Source: an uncultured Eubacteriales bacterium
GTDB taxonomy: Bacteria > Bacillota > Clostridia > Christensenellales > CAG-138
Assembly (NCBI GenBank): GCA_902798825.1
Contig: CADBYI010000026.1
Coordinates: forward strand, 1 to 52,377
Direction of reading: 5' to 3'
DNA: 52,377 nt
The position numbers were made by a program, and so were the translations under genes. Every line of letters begins with the position of its first letter. The first letter of the stretch is position 1. The notes below the pieces were generated by a model. The model was not told the DNA's origin and ran no database searches. It saw only the letters and a list, made by a program, of their open reading frames with translations. Below are positions 16,801 to 25,337 of this stretch, one piece after another.

Positions 16801-16975
16801 CCATATCCGCATCGGCTACAGCGGCGGCGACAAGGTGAAGGCGGTGTTCGAAAAGTACGCCGCCGACATCGCCGCGGACACCCTGGCGGACGGCGTGAGC
16901 AGCGCCCTCTCCGGCTACGAGAAGGATTGGGACATCAACGGCGAAGCCGTGCGTCTGTCGGTGGAACGGGTGTAG
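13853..16975 (+). CDS. ileS: Isoleucyl-tRNA synthetase, long (type 2) form
   Basis: The 1040-residue class I synthetase charges tRNA-Ile. The HIGH motif appears as GRPHIGH (52-58) and KMSKS as KMSKH (593-597). An editing CP1 domain lies between them, recognisable by WTTTPWTLPSN. An anticodon-binding domain follows, and a long C-terminal region. The GPPTANGRPHIGH wording and a length over 1000 residues fit the type 2 or eukaryote-like IleRS, the group known for low mupirocin sensitivity, rather than the usual bacterial form of about 930 residues. The ATG at 13853 is chosen because GGAGG lies 8 bases upstream; an ATG at 13841 contains that site. Expression is controlled by the T-box leader. Confidence 0.95.
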   Translation: MYDKVSTDLKFVDREREVLSFWKENHVFEKSVELRKGAPAYTVFDGPPTANGRPHIGHVLTRSIKDIIPRYRTMKGYDVLRKAGWDTHGLPVELEVEKQLGLDGKEQIEQYGVEPFIEGCKQSVWKYKSEWEDMSDRVGYWMDMEDPYVTYHDDYIESEWWALKTIYDKGLLYKGYKIVPYCPRCGTALSSHEVAQGYKDVKETSAVAKFYLTDGSGTCILAWTTTPWTLPSNVALCVNANETYVKARREDGVYILAEALVKNVLGEEGVEIMETFPGSALVGTEYEPLFDMSASFNGKKGYRVVSDNYVTLDEGTGVVHIAPAFGEDDNRVGKVYDLPFLQLVNTSGHLCGGTPFDGLFVKDADKPVLEDLKRQEKLFSAPQFEHSYPFCWRCDTPLIYYAREEWFIKMTAVKDKLVKFTKSVNWIPETIRDGRMGNFVENVIDWAVTRERYWGTPFPVWVCPDCGKVHVIGSKAELKEMSPDCPADIELHKPYIDRITVRCPQCGGNMKRESVVMDCWFDSGSMPFAQWHYPFENKDKFERRYPADFISEAIDQTRGWFYTLLAIATLLFDEAPFKNCVVLGLVCDKDGKKMSKHLGNVVDPFDVLNAQGADAVRWYFYTGSSPWLPSRFSGDAVSEYQRKFMGTLWNTYAFYILYADIDGFDPTKHSLRRENLSFMDRWVLSRMQTLIRTVDEDLSALKITEAGRELQAFVDELSNWYVRRCRNRYWGSEMTADKEAAYMTLYTVLKELTLVSAPFVPFVSEAIYQNLVRKVETDAPLSVHLCDFPAADETLIDADLEKNMEEVLDIVTLGRAARNNAAMKIRQPLAAMYVQGEPLDEGYCTIVAEELNVKAVSFVDDASSFISYAVKPQLRTLGPKYGKLLGAIRNKMAEPGAGDAIVNAIKADGRFCFDVNGEPVELTEADVLITAVKKEGLVSETDGQVTVVLDTNLTPELIELGFVRELTSKLQTMRKEAGFEVADHIRIGYSGGDKVKAVFEKYAADIAADTLADGVSSALSGYEKDWDINGEAVRLSVERV

Positions 16976-16994
16976 GAACGTATGCTTCTTCTGT

Positions 16995-17030
16995 GCCGCT
17001 TTTTCTTTTCGTGAGGAAAGAAAAAGCGGC
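16995..17030. repeat. Dispersed palindrome, copy 1 (after ileS)
   Basis: GCCGCTTTTTCTTT pairs perfectly with AAAGAAAAAGCGGC around an 8-base centre. The same arm sequence recurs at 40009-40045 after galM. It may act as a transcript end for ileS, although no separate T-run follows the right arm. Confidence 0.75.
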
Positions 17031-17099
17031 GCAAAAAGAAAAGCAGAGAAGGAATACCGGTTTTCGCACGAAAGACTGTCCCCCTTAGAAAGGTACCCC

Positions 17100-17783
17100 A
17101 TGAAAGGTCTCGGCACTTTGGTCAACGCCGCCGCCATACTGCTGGGCGGCGGGGCGGGCCTGTTGTTTCACAAGGGCATCAGCCAAAAGCTACAGGAGCG
17201 GGTCATGGAGGCCCTGGGCCTGGGCGTGATCCTCATCGGCCTCTCCGGCGCGCTGAAGGGCGAAAAGACCCTGGTCATGATCCTGTCGCTGGCGGTGGGC
17301 GCGGCCATCGGCGCCACGCTGTCCATCGACGACGGGTTCCATCGTCTGGCGGACAGGATCAGCGGCAGGCTGGTGGGGCCCGACAAACAGGCGGGCTTCG
17401 CCGCCGGGTTCGTCAGCGCGTCGCTCCTCTTTTGCACCGGGGCCATGGCGGTGACCGGCGCCCTGCAGGACGGGTTCTCCGCCGACCACGGCGTGCTCTT
17501 TGCCAAGTCCCTTATCGACGGCATCTCCGCCATGCTCATGGCCTCGGCCTTGGGCAGCGGGGTGCTTCTCTCTGCGGCGGCCGTATTCCTCTATCAGGGC
17601 CTGTTCACGGTCCTGGGCATGGTCAGCGCCTCCTTCTTCGCCGCCTCGGCGGTGGAGATGGGCGCCGTGGGCTCCCTCCTCTTGGTGCCCATCGGCCTCA
17701 ACATGCTGAAGATCACCCGCATCAAGGTCATGGACATGCTGCCGGCCATCTTTTTACCAATCATCTTCTGTCTGTTTCTGTGA
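17100..17783 (+). CDS. DUF554 family membrane protein
   Basis: The 227-residue protein with about six hydrophobic segments matches the DUF554 (YqgA-like) family: GTLVNAAAILLGGGAGLL at the N-terminus, GLGVILIGLSGALKGEK, and FCTGAMAVTGALQDG in the middle. Its function is not established; it is thought to be a transporter-like inner membrane protein. The start ATG at 17100 follows AGAAAGG. It lies 63 bases upstream of a two-component system on the same strand. Confidence 0.88.
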   Translation: MKGLGTLVNAAAILLGGGAGLLFHKGISQKLQERVMEALGLGVILIGLSGALKGEKTLVMILSLAVGAAIGATLSIDDGFHRLADRISGRLVGPDKQAGFAAGFVSASLLFCTGAMAVTGALQDGFSADHGVLFAKSLIDGISAMLMASALGSGVLLSAAAVFLYQGLFTVLGMVSASFFAASAVEMGAVGSLLLVPIGLNMLKITRIKVMDMLPAIFLPIIFCLFL

Positions 17784-17846
17784 AGGTTCAGCCTTTTTTC
17801 AGGTTCGGGTCGTACAGTATAGAAAAACCACGAGGGGGAATATTTC

Positions 17847-18510
17847 ATGCGCGCGTTGATCGTGGAAGACGACAAGGCCCTGGCCCGGACGCTGGGGGAG
17901 ATGCTCAAGAGCGCCCATTTTGAAAGCGATATCTGCTACGACGGGGAGTCGGGCCTGGACAACGGCCTTTCCGACGCCTACGATCTCATCGTCCTCGACA
18001 TCATGCTGCCCAAAAAGGACGGCTTTTCCATCGCCAAGGAGCTGCGCCGGGAGCGGATCGACACCCCCATCCTCATGCTCACCGCCCGGACCGAGACCGG
18101 CGATCGGGTGAAGGGGCTGGACAGCGGCGCGGATTACTATCTCACCAAGCCCTTCGAGATGTCGGAGCTTTTGGCCTGCGTGCGGGCCCTGACCCGGCGG
18201 CAGGGGGAGGTGGTCATGGACGAGCTTTCCTTCGGGGAGCTGAAGCTGAACCTGTCCACCTGCGACCTGAGCTACGCCGACAAGAAGGTGCGCCTGGGGA
18301 AGAAGGAGTTTTCCATCATGCGCATCTTCATGAGCGCCGGTGGCGCCGTGGTCAGCAAGGAGTCCCTGATCAACAAGGTCTGGGGCTTCGAATCCGACGC
18401 GGAGGACAACAACGTGGAGGTCTACATCTCCTTCCTCCGCAAGAAGCTGGCCTTTTTGAAGGCGCCGGTCCAGATCGCCACCCTGCGCAAGTTCGGCTAT
18501 AAAGCTGAAA
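17847..18510 (+). CDS. OmpR-family response regulator (frame runs on without stop)
   Basis: Residues 1-120 form a receiver domain with the acidic pocket EDD (7-9), phospho-acceptor D51 in LDIMLP, and K101 in LTKPFE. A winged-helix DNA-binding domain of OmpR type follows, ending at VQIATLRKFGYK near base 18504. No stop codon follows: the frame stays open to 19304 and would add about 265 residues of sequence that is only the shadow of the sensor kinase. Normal family members end within a few residues of the GYK motif. The end given here is the end of homology, not a stop. The RR stop and the kinase start both seem to have been lost at one junction. Confidence 0.75.
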
Positions 18511-18531
18511 AAGAGATTCATCCTCACCAGC

Positions 18532-19695
18532 ATGGCCGTGGTCACGCTGGTGCTGCTGCTGGTATCGGGGGCTTTGTTCATCGGCGCCCGCAAGGTGATC
18601 TATTCCGACGCGGACCAGATGCTCAAGCGCTCCCTGGTTCTGGCCTTCGGCGGCAGCGGCACGGCGGGCGAGGGAAGGCGCAGCGGCCGGGAGCGGGCCG
18701 TGGTGCTGACCATCGACCCCGAGACCGGCGCCATCGAGAACAGGACCGACGGCACATTGGACAACTTCTCCGAGGAGGAGCAAAGGGCCCTGGCCAGGGA
18801 GGCGGCCCAGGGCAAATCCCTCAACAAAAAGGGCGTCCGCGCCTCCGTGGAGAAGCGCAACGGCAAGACCTACGTGGCCGTGGTGGACACGGCCATGGAG
18901 GATCGGCTCCAGGCCGCGGCGGTGAAGGCCCTGGCCCTCTTTGCGGTGGGGGTCTGGCTGGCGCTGCTGCTGCTGGTGTACCTGCTGTCCGGCTGGGCCG
19001 TGCGCCCCATGGCCAAGGCCTGGGATATGCAGCGCCAGTTCGTGGCCGACGCCTCCCACGATTTGAAGACCCCTTTGACCGTCATTCTGAGCAACAGCGA
19101 GCTGCTGCGCCAGCAGGGCGAAAGCGGGGACAGCCCGGAGCTGGATCGGATTCAGTCCGCCGGGAAGCGGATGAAGGACCTGGTCCAAAAGATGCTGACC
19201 CTGGCCCGGATGGAGGACGACCCCAACCGGGGCGCCTGGGAGAGCATGGACCTTTCCGACATGGTCATGGAGACTGCCCTGGCCTTCGAGGCGGCTGCCT
19301 TTGAAAAGGGGCTGACCATCGAGGAGAACGTGGAGAGCGACCTTGTCGTAAAGGGCAACAGGGCCCAGGTCCAGAGCGTCGTCGAATGCCTGCTGGACAA
19401 CGCCTGCAAGTACGCCGCCCCCGGCAGCCGCGTCACGGTATCCTTGGAGAAGGCGGGGAAGAGGGCGAAGCTCACCGTCCACAACACGGGCTCCTACATC
19501 CCCCCCGAGGATATACAGCACGTGTTCGAGCGCTTCTATCGGGCGGACAAGAGCCGCACCGAGGGGGACAGCTCCGGATTGGGCCTGGCCATCGTGGAGA
19601 GCGTGGTGGAGGCCATGGGCGGCACCGTCGCCGCCGAAAGCAGCGAAAACGGCGGCACCGCCTTCACGGCGCTGCTGCCCCGGGAGAACGGCTGA
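18532..19695 (+). CDS. Sensor histidine kinase (start codon region damaged)
   Basis: The kinase frame is homologous from about base 18502 (KLKKRFILTS) through a first transmembrane helix, an extracellular region, a second transmembrane helix (about residues 137-157 from the 18532 start), an H-box VADASHDLKTPLTV, an N-box LLDNACKYA, and G-boxes DSSGLGLAIVESVVE. The only ATG, at 18532, lies inside the first membrane helix, after the expected positively charged N-terminus. The natural start seems missing: the position where it is expected reads ATAAAGCTG. It pairs functionally with the response regulator upstream. It ends with a strong terminator. Confidence 0.8.
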   Translation: MAVVTLVLLLVSGALFIGARKVIYSDADQMLKRSLVLAFGGSGTAGEGRRSGRERAVVLTIDPETGAIENRTDGTLDNFSEEEQRALAREAAQGKSLNKKGVRASVEKRNGKTYVAVVDTAMEDRLQAAAVKALALFAVGVWLALLLLVYLLSGWAVRPMAKAWDMQRQFVADASHDLKTPLTVILSNSELLRQQGESGDSPELDRIQSAGKRMKDLVQKMLTLARMEDDPNRGAWESMDLSDMVMETALAFEAAAFEKGLTIEENVESDLVVKGNRAQVQSVVECLLDNACKYAAPGSRVTVSLEKAGKRAKLTVHNTGSYIPPEDIQHVFERFYRADKSRTEGDSSGLGLAIVESVVEAMGGTVAAESSENGGTAFTALLPRENG

Positions 19696-19717
19696 AAACA
19701 GAGAACCGTGCATATGT

Positions 19718-19758
19718 GTCCCTTTCAACAAACTTTTGGTTGAAAGGGACTTTGCTTT
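19718..19758 (+). terminator. Terminator overlapping the rpiB promoter
   Basis: A 12-bp perfect stem (GTCCCTTTCAAC with GTTGAAAGGGAC) with a 9-base loop is followed by TTTGCTTT. The -35 hexamer of the rpiB promoter lies inside the right arm. Confidence 0.85.
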
Positions 19759-19768
19759 GTGGTATACT
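19740..19768 (+). promoter_or_regulatory. rpiB promoter, probably leaderless
   Basis: TTGAAA (19740-19745), 17 bases, TATACT (19763-19768) with TGG in front. The first ATG is at 19776, where transcription is expected to start, and there is no ribosome binding site. Confidence 0.75.
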
Positions 19769-19775
19769 TTTCTAT

Positions 19776-20237
19776 ATGGATATGAAGATCGTGTTGGCGT
19801 GTGACCACGGGGGCTATGCCCTCAAGGAGAAGATCAAGGGCTGGCTTCAGGAGGCCGGCTATCCGGTCCGGGATTTCGGCTGCTACAGCGCCGAAAGCGT
19901 GGACTATTCCGACTATGCCATCCCCGCTGCGGAGGCGGTGGCCGCCGGCCAGGCGGATCGGGCCATCCTGATCTGCACCACGGGCATCGGGGTCTGCATC
20001 TCGGCCAACAAGGTGAGGGGCGTTCGCTGCGCCCTCTGCGCCGACACCATGACCGCCCGCATGACCCGGGAGCATAACGACACCAACGCCCTGGCCATAG
20101 GCGCCGGGGTGGTGGGGGAGAACCTGGCGAAGGAGATGGTGTTCACCTGGCTGTCCACCCCCTTTTCCGGGATCGCCCGCCATCAGCGCCGCATCGACAA
20201 GATCAGCGCCTACGAATCGAAAAACAATGAATGTTGA
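19776..20237 (+). CDS. rpiB: Ribose 5-phosphate isomerase B
   Basis: The 153-residue enzyme interconverts ribose 5-phosphate and ribulose 5-phosphate in the pentose phosphate pathway. Signature elements are IVLACDHGGYALKE at the N-terminus, the active-site ICTTGIGVCISANKV with the catalytic Cys, and the AREHND-type segment TREHNDTNAL. The start could be the ATG at 19776 or the one two codons later. Neither has a Shine-Dalgarno sequence, and both lie at the predicted transcription start, so leaderless initiation is likely. upp follows 15 bases downstream, so both may share a transcript for ribose and uracil salvage. Confidence 0.93.
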   Translation: MDMKIVLACDHGGYALKEKIKGWLQEAGYPVRDFGCYSAESVDYSDYAIPAAEAVAAGQADRAILICTTGIGVCISANKVRGVRCALCADTMTARMTREHNDTNALAIGAGVVGENLAKEMVFTWLSTPFSGIARHQRRIDKISAYESKNNEC

Positions 20238-20252
20238 AATAGGAGGTTCACA

Positions 20253-20882
20253 ATGAGCAAAGTAACCGTGATCGATCATCCCCTCGTACAGCACAAGCTG
20301 GCCCTTCTTCGGGACAAGGAGACCGGCACCAAGGCCTTCCGTGAGCTGGTGAGCGAGCTCGCCATGCTGATGGGCTACGAGGTCACCCGGGACCTGCCCC
20401 TGCAGGAGGTGGAGGTGGAGACCCCCATCACCAAGGCGTCCTTCAAGATGCTGGCCAACGAAAAGCTGGCCGTGGTCCCCATCCTTCGGGCGGGCCTGGG
20501 CATGGCGGACGGCATGATGAATCTGATCCCTCACGCCAAGATGGGCCACATCGGCCTCTATCGGAACCCCGACACCCTGATGCCCACGGGCTACTACTGC
20601 AAGCTGCCCGACGACATCGCCGAGCGGGACACCATCATCGTGGACCCCATGCTGGCCACGGGCAACTCCGCCATCGAGGCCATCCGGCTCATCAAGAACG
20701 CCGGCGCCAAGACCATTCGTCTGGTCTGCCTCATCTCCGCGCCGGAGGGCGTCTATGCGGTCCAGAAGGCCTATCCCGACGTGGACATCTATGTGGCCAG
20801 CATCGATGAGAAGCTCAACGACCACGGCTACATCGTGCCGGGCCTGGGCGACGCGGGCGACCGCCTCTTCGGAACCAAATAA
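20253..20882 (+). CDS. upp: Uracil phosphoribosyltransferase
   Basis: The 209-residue enzyme makes UMP from uracil and PRPP. Motifs are PILRAGLGM (substrate binding), the PRPP loop [13 protein letters not shown], and the C-terminal [12 protein letters not shown], which contacts uracil. Length matches the family. The start follows AGGAGGT at good distance. It lies directly after rpiB, which supplies the pentose phosphate branch that leads to PRPP. Confidence 0.96.
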   Translation: MSKVTVIDHPLVQHKLALLRDKETGTKAFRELVSELAMLMGYEVTRDLPLQEVEVETPITKASFKMLANEKLAVVPILRAGLGMADGMMNLIPHAKMGHIGLYRNPDTLMPTGYYCKLPDDIAERDTIIVDPMLATGNSAIEAIRLIKNAGAKTIRLVCLISAPEGVYAVQKAYPDVDIYVASIDEKLNDHGYIVPGLGDAGDRLFGTK

Positions 20883-20899
20883 CAAGCCGATGCAGGACC

Positions 20900-20930
20900 C
20901 TGGGGGCGGCAATCCCCCGCGGCCCTTTTT
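20900..20930 (+). terminator. Weak hairpin after upp
   Basis: GGGGG and CCCCC flank a 7-base loop, followed about 9 bases later by CTTTTT. It may partly separate upp from the ATPase operon. The T-run is not directly adjacent, so support is weak. Confidence 0.35.
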
Positions 20931-20961
20931 CGTATTTCTATCCCCAGAAGGAGGAAGGACC

Positions 20962-21276
20962 ATGGATTCCATGATCGACAAGATCCGTGCGGCGGAACAG
21001 CAGGCCGAGGACATCCGCGCCCAGGCGGCCACGGACGCCCGGGACATGGCGGCCCGCGCCCGGGAGGAAGCGGCCGAGCGGCTGACCGCAGCGGCGGAAA
21101 GCGAGCGTCAGAAGACCCGGGAGGCCCTTGCTAAGGCGGAGGAGGACGGCAAGCTCCTTTCCGCCCAGGTCCTCTCTGCGGCCCGGGAGGGAGTCGCCCG
21201 GGAGGAGGCTGCCGCCCGTGAGAAGCTTCCTGACGCGGTGGCCTATCTTATGGAAAGGGTCGATACACAGGTATGA
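20962..21276 (+). CDS. ntpF: V/A-type ATPase peripheral stalk subunit (H/G type)
   Basis: The 104-residue protein is a nearly continuous Ala/Glu/Arg helix (about 5-85) with the heptad pattern of V/A-ATPase peripheral stalk subunit H (NtpF in Enterococcus hirae). It would pair with subunit E to form the stator stalk. The start follows AGAAGGAGGAAGG. The stop overlaps the start of ntpI as ATGA. Its place as first gene matches the E. hirae ntp order. Sequence identity in this subunit is always weak, so the call rests on position and coiled-coil composition. Confidence 0.8.
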   Translation: MDSMIDKIRAAEQQAEDIRAQAATDARDMAARAREEAAERLTAAAESERQKTREALAKAEEDGKLLSAQVLSAAREGVAREEAAAREKLPDAVAYLMERVDTQV

Positions 21277-23231
21277 TCGTATCCATGAAGCGCCTGACCC
21301 TGGTGGGCATCCGCCAGGAGGAGGGTGACATTTTGCGGGCCCTGCAGAAGGCCGGCGCGGTGGAGCTGATCAGCGTGACCGCCGACGACGACGGGGGCGA
21401 CGTGTCCCGCCGTCTGGACGAGGCCACGGAGCGGATCGGCCGCTTCTCCGAGTCCCTGTCCGCCATACGCCCCTACGCCAAAAAGCCGGGGTTTTTGGCC
21501 CCTGCCCGGGAGGAGACCCTGGAGCGGATGCAGCAGGACGTGGGGGAGGCCGAGGCGGCGTCCGACCATATCCGCGCCATTTTGGAGGAGAAGAAGCAGA
21601 TCGAGGCACGGCTCGAAAAGGATAGGTCCACCTACACCGCCCTCATGCCCTGGGCCGACATGGACCAGGACATGGCTTCCATCGCCTCCACCAAGTTTAC
21701 CCAATACTTCACCGGCCTCGTGGACCCGGCGGCGGAGGCGGCCATCCGGGAGCAGGAGGCCATCAGCGCCGAGTTTTACGGGGAGCCGGGGAACCGGGCG
21801 GCCGTTTTGGCCTGCCTCAAGGAGGACGCCCGGCTGGTGACCGGGTTCCTCAAGACCATCGGCTGGACCGACGTGGCCTTCCCCCACATGAAGGGCACCC
21901 CCAAGGAGGCCATGCTGGCCCTGGAGCAGGACGAGATCGCCGGGGAAAAGCGGCTGATCGAGCTGCAGAACGAGCTGGAGAGCTGCGGCGTCAGCGCGGC
22001 CATCTTGGAGAACGCGGCAGACGCCCTGCTCATCGAGCGGGACAACCTGGCCGCCGACGTACAGGTGGAAAAGGACGTGTCCGTGTTCCGCCTGGAGGGC
22101 TGGGTCCGGTCCGACGAAACGGACAAGGTGGAGCAGGCCATCCGCTCCGTCACCGAGGATTACTACACCGAGTATCGGGACCCGGCGGAGGACGAGGTGC
22201 CCCCCACGGTGCTGCAGAACGACAGGTTCAACACCCCCTTCGAGTCCCTCATCAACCTGTATTCCCTGCCCGACGCCCGGGGCATCGACGCCACGCCCTA
22301 CATGACGCCGTTCTACATCTTCCTGTTCGGCATCATGCTCTCCGACACGGGCTACGGTCTGGTCCTCTCCCTGGGCGCCTGGCTGTTTTTGAAGCTGAAG
22401 AAGCCCACGGGGGGCCTGAAGGGCCTGGCCATGGTCCTCTTCTGGGGCGGCATCTCCACCATGGTGTGGGGCGTGCTGGTGGGCACCTTCTTCGGGCTGG
22501 ACTTCGACACGATCTTCGGCACGGTGGACAAGTTCCCGCTGCTCATCGATCCCACGGGGAACCCGGTGGGCATGCTGCTGTTCTGCTTGCTGCTGGGCAT
22601 CATCCACATCAGCTGCGGCCATCTCATCAAGATGAAGATGTGCTTCGAGGACAAAGACTGGCAGGGGGCTGTCTTCGACAACCTGTCCTGGGTGTTCATC
22701 CTCATCGGCCTGGTGCTGTTCGCCCTGCCCATGGCCTCCACCTTCTTCGATCCCCCCTTCGAGCTGGGCTGGTATAACGCTCTGCACCTGAACACGGTGG
22801 GCATCGGGCTGATCCTTCTGGGCTCGGTCATGATCCTGCTGTTCCGTGGCCGGGACAAGAAGAACCCCGTCATGCGCCTGGCCTCCGGTTTGGGCGGCCT
22901 CTACAACGTGACCAGCTACCTGTCCGACATCCTGTCCTACGCGCGGCTCCTCGCTTTGGGCATCGCCACCGGGTATTTGGCCATGGTGTTCAACACCCTC
23001 TGCACCATGCTCATGGGCGGCAGCGGGGTCATGAAGATCGTGGGCTTCCTCATCGCGGTGGTGCTGCTGGTGGCGCTGCACCTGTTCAGCATCGCCATCA
23101 ACACCCTGGGCACCTTCGTCCACTGCGCCAGGCTCCAGTACGTGGAGTTCTTCGGCAAGTTCTATGAGGAGGGCGGCCGGGCCTTCAAGCCTTTGCAATA
23201 CAAGACGAAACACGTTCAGATATCCAAGTGA
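21273..23231 (+). CDS. ntpI: V/A-type ATPase subunit I (a subunit)
   Basis: The 652-residue membrane subunit forms the ion half-channels next to the rotor ring. The N-terminal half (about 1-330) is a cytosolic, coiled-coil-rich arm starting IVSMKRLTLVGIRQEEGDIL. The C-terminal half has seven or eight transmembrane helices beginning TPFYIFLFGIMLSDTGYG. The helix with the essential Arg is in SDILSYARLLALGIATG. It overlaps the preceding gene by 4 bases. An ATG four codons downstream is an alternative start. Confidence 0.94.
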   Translation: MIVSMKRLTLVGIRQEEGDILRALQKAGAVELISVTADDDGGDVSRRLDEATERIGRFSESLSAIRPYAKKPGFLAPAREETLERMQQDVGEAEAASDHIRAILEEKKQIEARLEKDRSTYTALMPWADMDQDMASIASTKFTQYFTGLVDPAAEAAIREQEAISAEFYGEPGNRAAVLACLKEDARLVTGFLKTIGWTDVAFPHMKGTPKEAMLALEQDEIAGEKRLIELQNELESCGVSAAILENAADALLIERDNLAADVQVEKDVSVFRLEGWVRSDETDKVEQAIRSVTEDYYTEYRDPAEDEVPPTVLQNDRFNTPFESLINLYSLPDARGIDATPYMTPFYIFLFGIMLSDTGYGLVLSLGAWLFLKLKKPTGGLKGLAMVLFWGGISTMVWGVLVGTFFGLDFDTIFGTVDKFPLLIDPTGNPVGMLLFCLLLGIIHISCGHLIKMKMCFEDKDWQGAVFDNLSWVFILIGLVLFALPMASTFFDPPFELGWYNALHLNTVGIGLILLGSVMILLFRGRDKKNPVMRLASGLGGLYNVTSYLSDILSYARLLALGIATGYLAMVFNTLCTMLMGGSGVMKIVGFLIAVVLLVALHLFSIAINTLGTFVHCARLQYVEFFGKFYEEGGRAFKPLQYKTKHVQISK

Positions 23232-23747
<516 letters not shown>

Positions 23748-23757
23748 GGACGGGTCC

Positions 23758-24336
23758 ATGGAGAATCCGGGAAATCGCGCGGACAAGCTGATCGAGCGGA
23801 TCCTGGGCGAGGCCGAGGCCGACGCTTCGGCGGCCCGGGACAAGGCGGCGGAGAGCTGCCGGGCTGTGGCAGCGGACTGCGAAAAGAGGATAGCGGAGCG
23901 GGCCCAGGCCGCCGCCGTCAGCCGTGACGCCGCCGTGAAGGGGGTGCTGGACGGGGCGCGGACCCGTGCCGAGCTGGACGGGCGCAAGGAGACCTTGCGG
24001 GTGCGCCGTCGCATCCTGGACGAGGCCTTCGACGCCGCCGCAAAGGCGCTCAACGCCCTCACCGGCCAGCGGCGGGAGGCCGTCCTGCTGCGGCTTTTGC
24101 AGACGGAGGCCGCCGACGGCGATGCGGTGCTGCCCGCCAAACAGGATCGGGCGCTGATCGAAAAGCTTTTGAAGGAGGTCCCCGTGGCCCTGACCCTCAG
24201 CGAGGAGGACGCCCCCTGCGAGGGCGGCTTCCTGCTCCGGGGCGGCAGCTATGAGAAGGATTGCTCGCTGAACGCCCTCATGGCGGAGCTGCGCCTCAAA
24301 GAGGAGACCAACGCGGCCCGCATCCTGTTCAGCTAA
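23758..24336 (+). CDS. ntpE: V/A-type ATPase subunit E
   Basis: The 192-residue peripheral stalk subunit has a long Ala/Arg/Glu-rich N-terminal helix (about 1-95) and a compact C-terminal domain (about 100-190) that caps the catalytic head, with the EGGFLLRGGSYEKDCSLNAL strand region typical of the family. It lies 10 bases after ntpK. The start is preceded by GAGGACGGG. Confidence 0.88.
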   Translation: MENPGNRADKLIERILGEAEADASAARDKAAESCRAVAADCEKRIAERAQAAAVSRDAAVKGVLDGARTRAELDGRKETLRVRRRILDEAFDAAAKALNALTGQRREAVLLRLLQTEAADGDAVLPAKQDRALIEKLLKEVPVALTLSEEDAPCEGGFLLRGGSYEKDCSLNALMAELRLKEETNAARILFS

Positions 24337-24353
24337 GTAAGGGAGGCGACCCT

Positions 24354-25337
24354 ATGGCACAGAAAAGCTATGCATACGCCTGCGCCCGCGTCAGCGCCCT
24401 GAGTCGGCGGCTGCTGGACGACACGGCCCTCAAGCGCATGGCCGAAGGGTCCATGGGCGATGCGCTGCGCATTTTGATCGACGACCGCTACGGGTCCCTG
24501 CCCGACGCCGGCGAGGGCGACGGGGAGAGGATGATCGAGCGGGAGCTCATCGCCATGCGGGAGGAGGTCAGGAGCATCAGCCCCGAGCCCCAGATCACGG
24601 ACCTGTTCCTGCTCCAAAGCGACGTGATGAATCTGAAGACCCTGATCAAGGCCCGCCTGCTGGAGCAAAAGGACGTGTCCTGGCAGGCCGGGGGCCTCTA
24701 CGACCGGGAGGTCCTGGAGAAGGCCGTGAGCGATCAGGACTATCGCTTCCTGCCCGAGGACATGGCGGAGGAGCTGAACGCCCTTGAAAAGCGGCTGGCC
24801 GTCAGCGTGGAGCCCCAGCTCATCAGCATCGCCCTGGATCGGGCCTATCTGCGCCACGCCCTGAAGGCCGCGGCGAAGAACAAGGGCTTCTCCCACTATT
24901 TCAAGGCCAAGGCGGACTTCGACAACGTGCTGACCTTCCTGCGGGTCCGCGCCATGGGCGGCGGCCGGGGCATGCTGAAGGACGTGCTGCTGGTGGAGGG
25001 GGGCATCCCCTTCAAGGCCTTCTTCGAGGGGTACGATTTCTCCGCGGAGGGCTTCGGCAAGATCGTGGAAAGCTCCGTCTGCCGCCGGGAGCTGGCGACC
25101 GCCCTGGACAGGATGTACGGCGCCGGCAGCATCGGCGAGGTGGAGAAGGCCCGGGACAACTACCTCATGTCCCTCATCGCCGCCCACAAGCACGACGTCA
25201 TGAGCCTCTACCCCGTGGTGGGCTATATCCTGGCCAAGGAGCGGGAGGCCCAGAACGTGCGGCTCATTCTCACGGTGAAGCGCAACGGACTCAACGACAG
25301 CGTGATCGCGGAAAGGCTGGTGAAGCTCTATGGCTAA
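24354..25337 (+). CDS. ntpC: V/A-type ATPase subunit C (d-type)
   Basis: The 327-residue all-helical protein couples the central stalk to the K ring. It shows the family repeats of three related helical units, with YAYACARVSALSRRLLDD at the N-terminus, DVMNLKTLIKARLLEQ in the middle and YILAKEREAQNVRLIL near the C-terminus. The start at 24354 follows GGGAGG; longer open sequence upstream overlaps ntpE and is shadow. The end overlaps the start of ntpG by 8 bases. Confidence 0.92.
   Translation: MAQKSYAYACARVSALSRRLLDDTALKRMAEGSMGDALRILIDDRYGSLPDAGEGDGERMIERELIAMREEVRSISPEPQITDLFLLQSDVMNLKTLIKARLLEQKDVSWQAGGLYDREVLEKAVSDQDYRFLPEDMAEELNALEKRLAVSVEPQLISIALDRAYLRHALKAAAKNKGFSHYFKAKADFDNVLTFLRVRAMGGGRGMLKDVLLVEGGIPFKAFFEGYDFSAEGFGKIVESSVCRRELATALDRMYGAGSIGEVEKARDNYLMSLIAAHKHDVMSLYPVVGYILAKEREAQNVRLILTVKRNGLNDSVIAERLVKLYG

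Noticed and set aside
13622..17137. Open frame of more than 1100 codons antisense to ileS
   Set aside because: The translation is low-complexity Gly/His/Leu/Asp sequence with no domains, typical of the complementary strand of a high-GC gene, and ileS is unambiguous.
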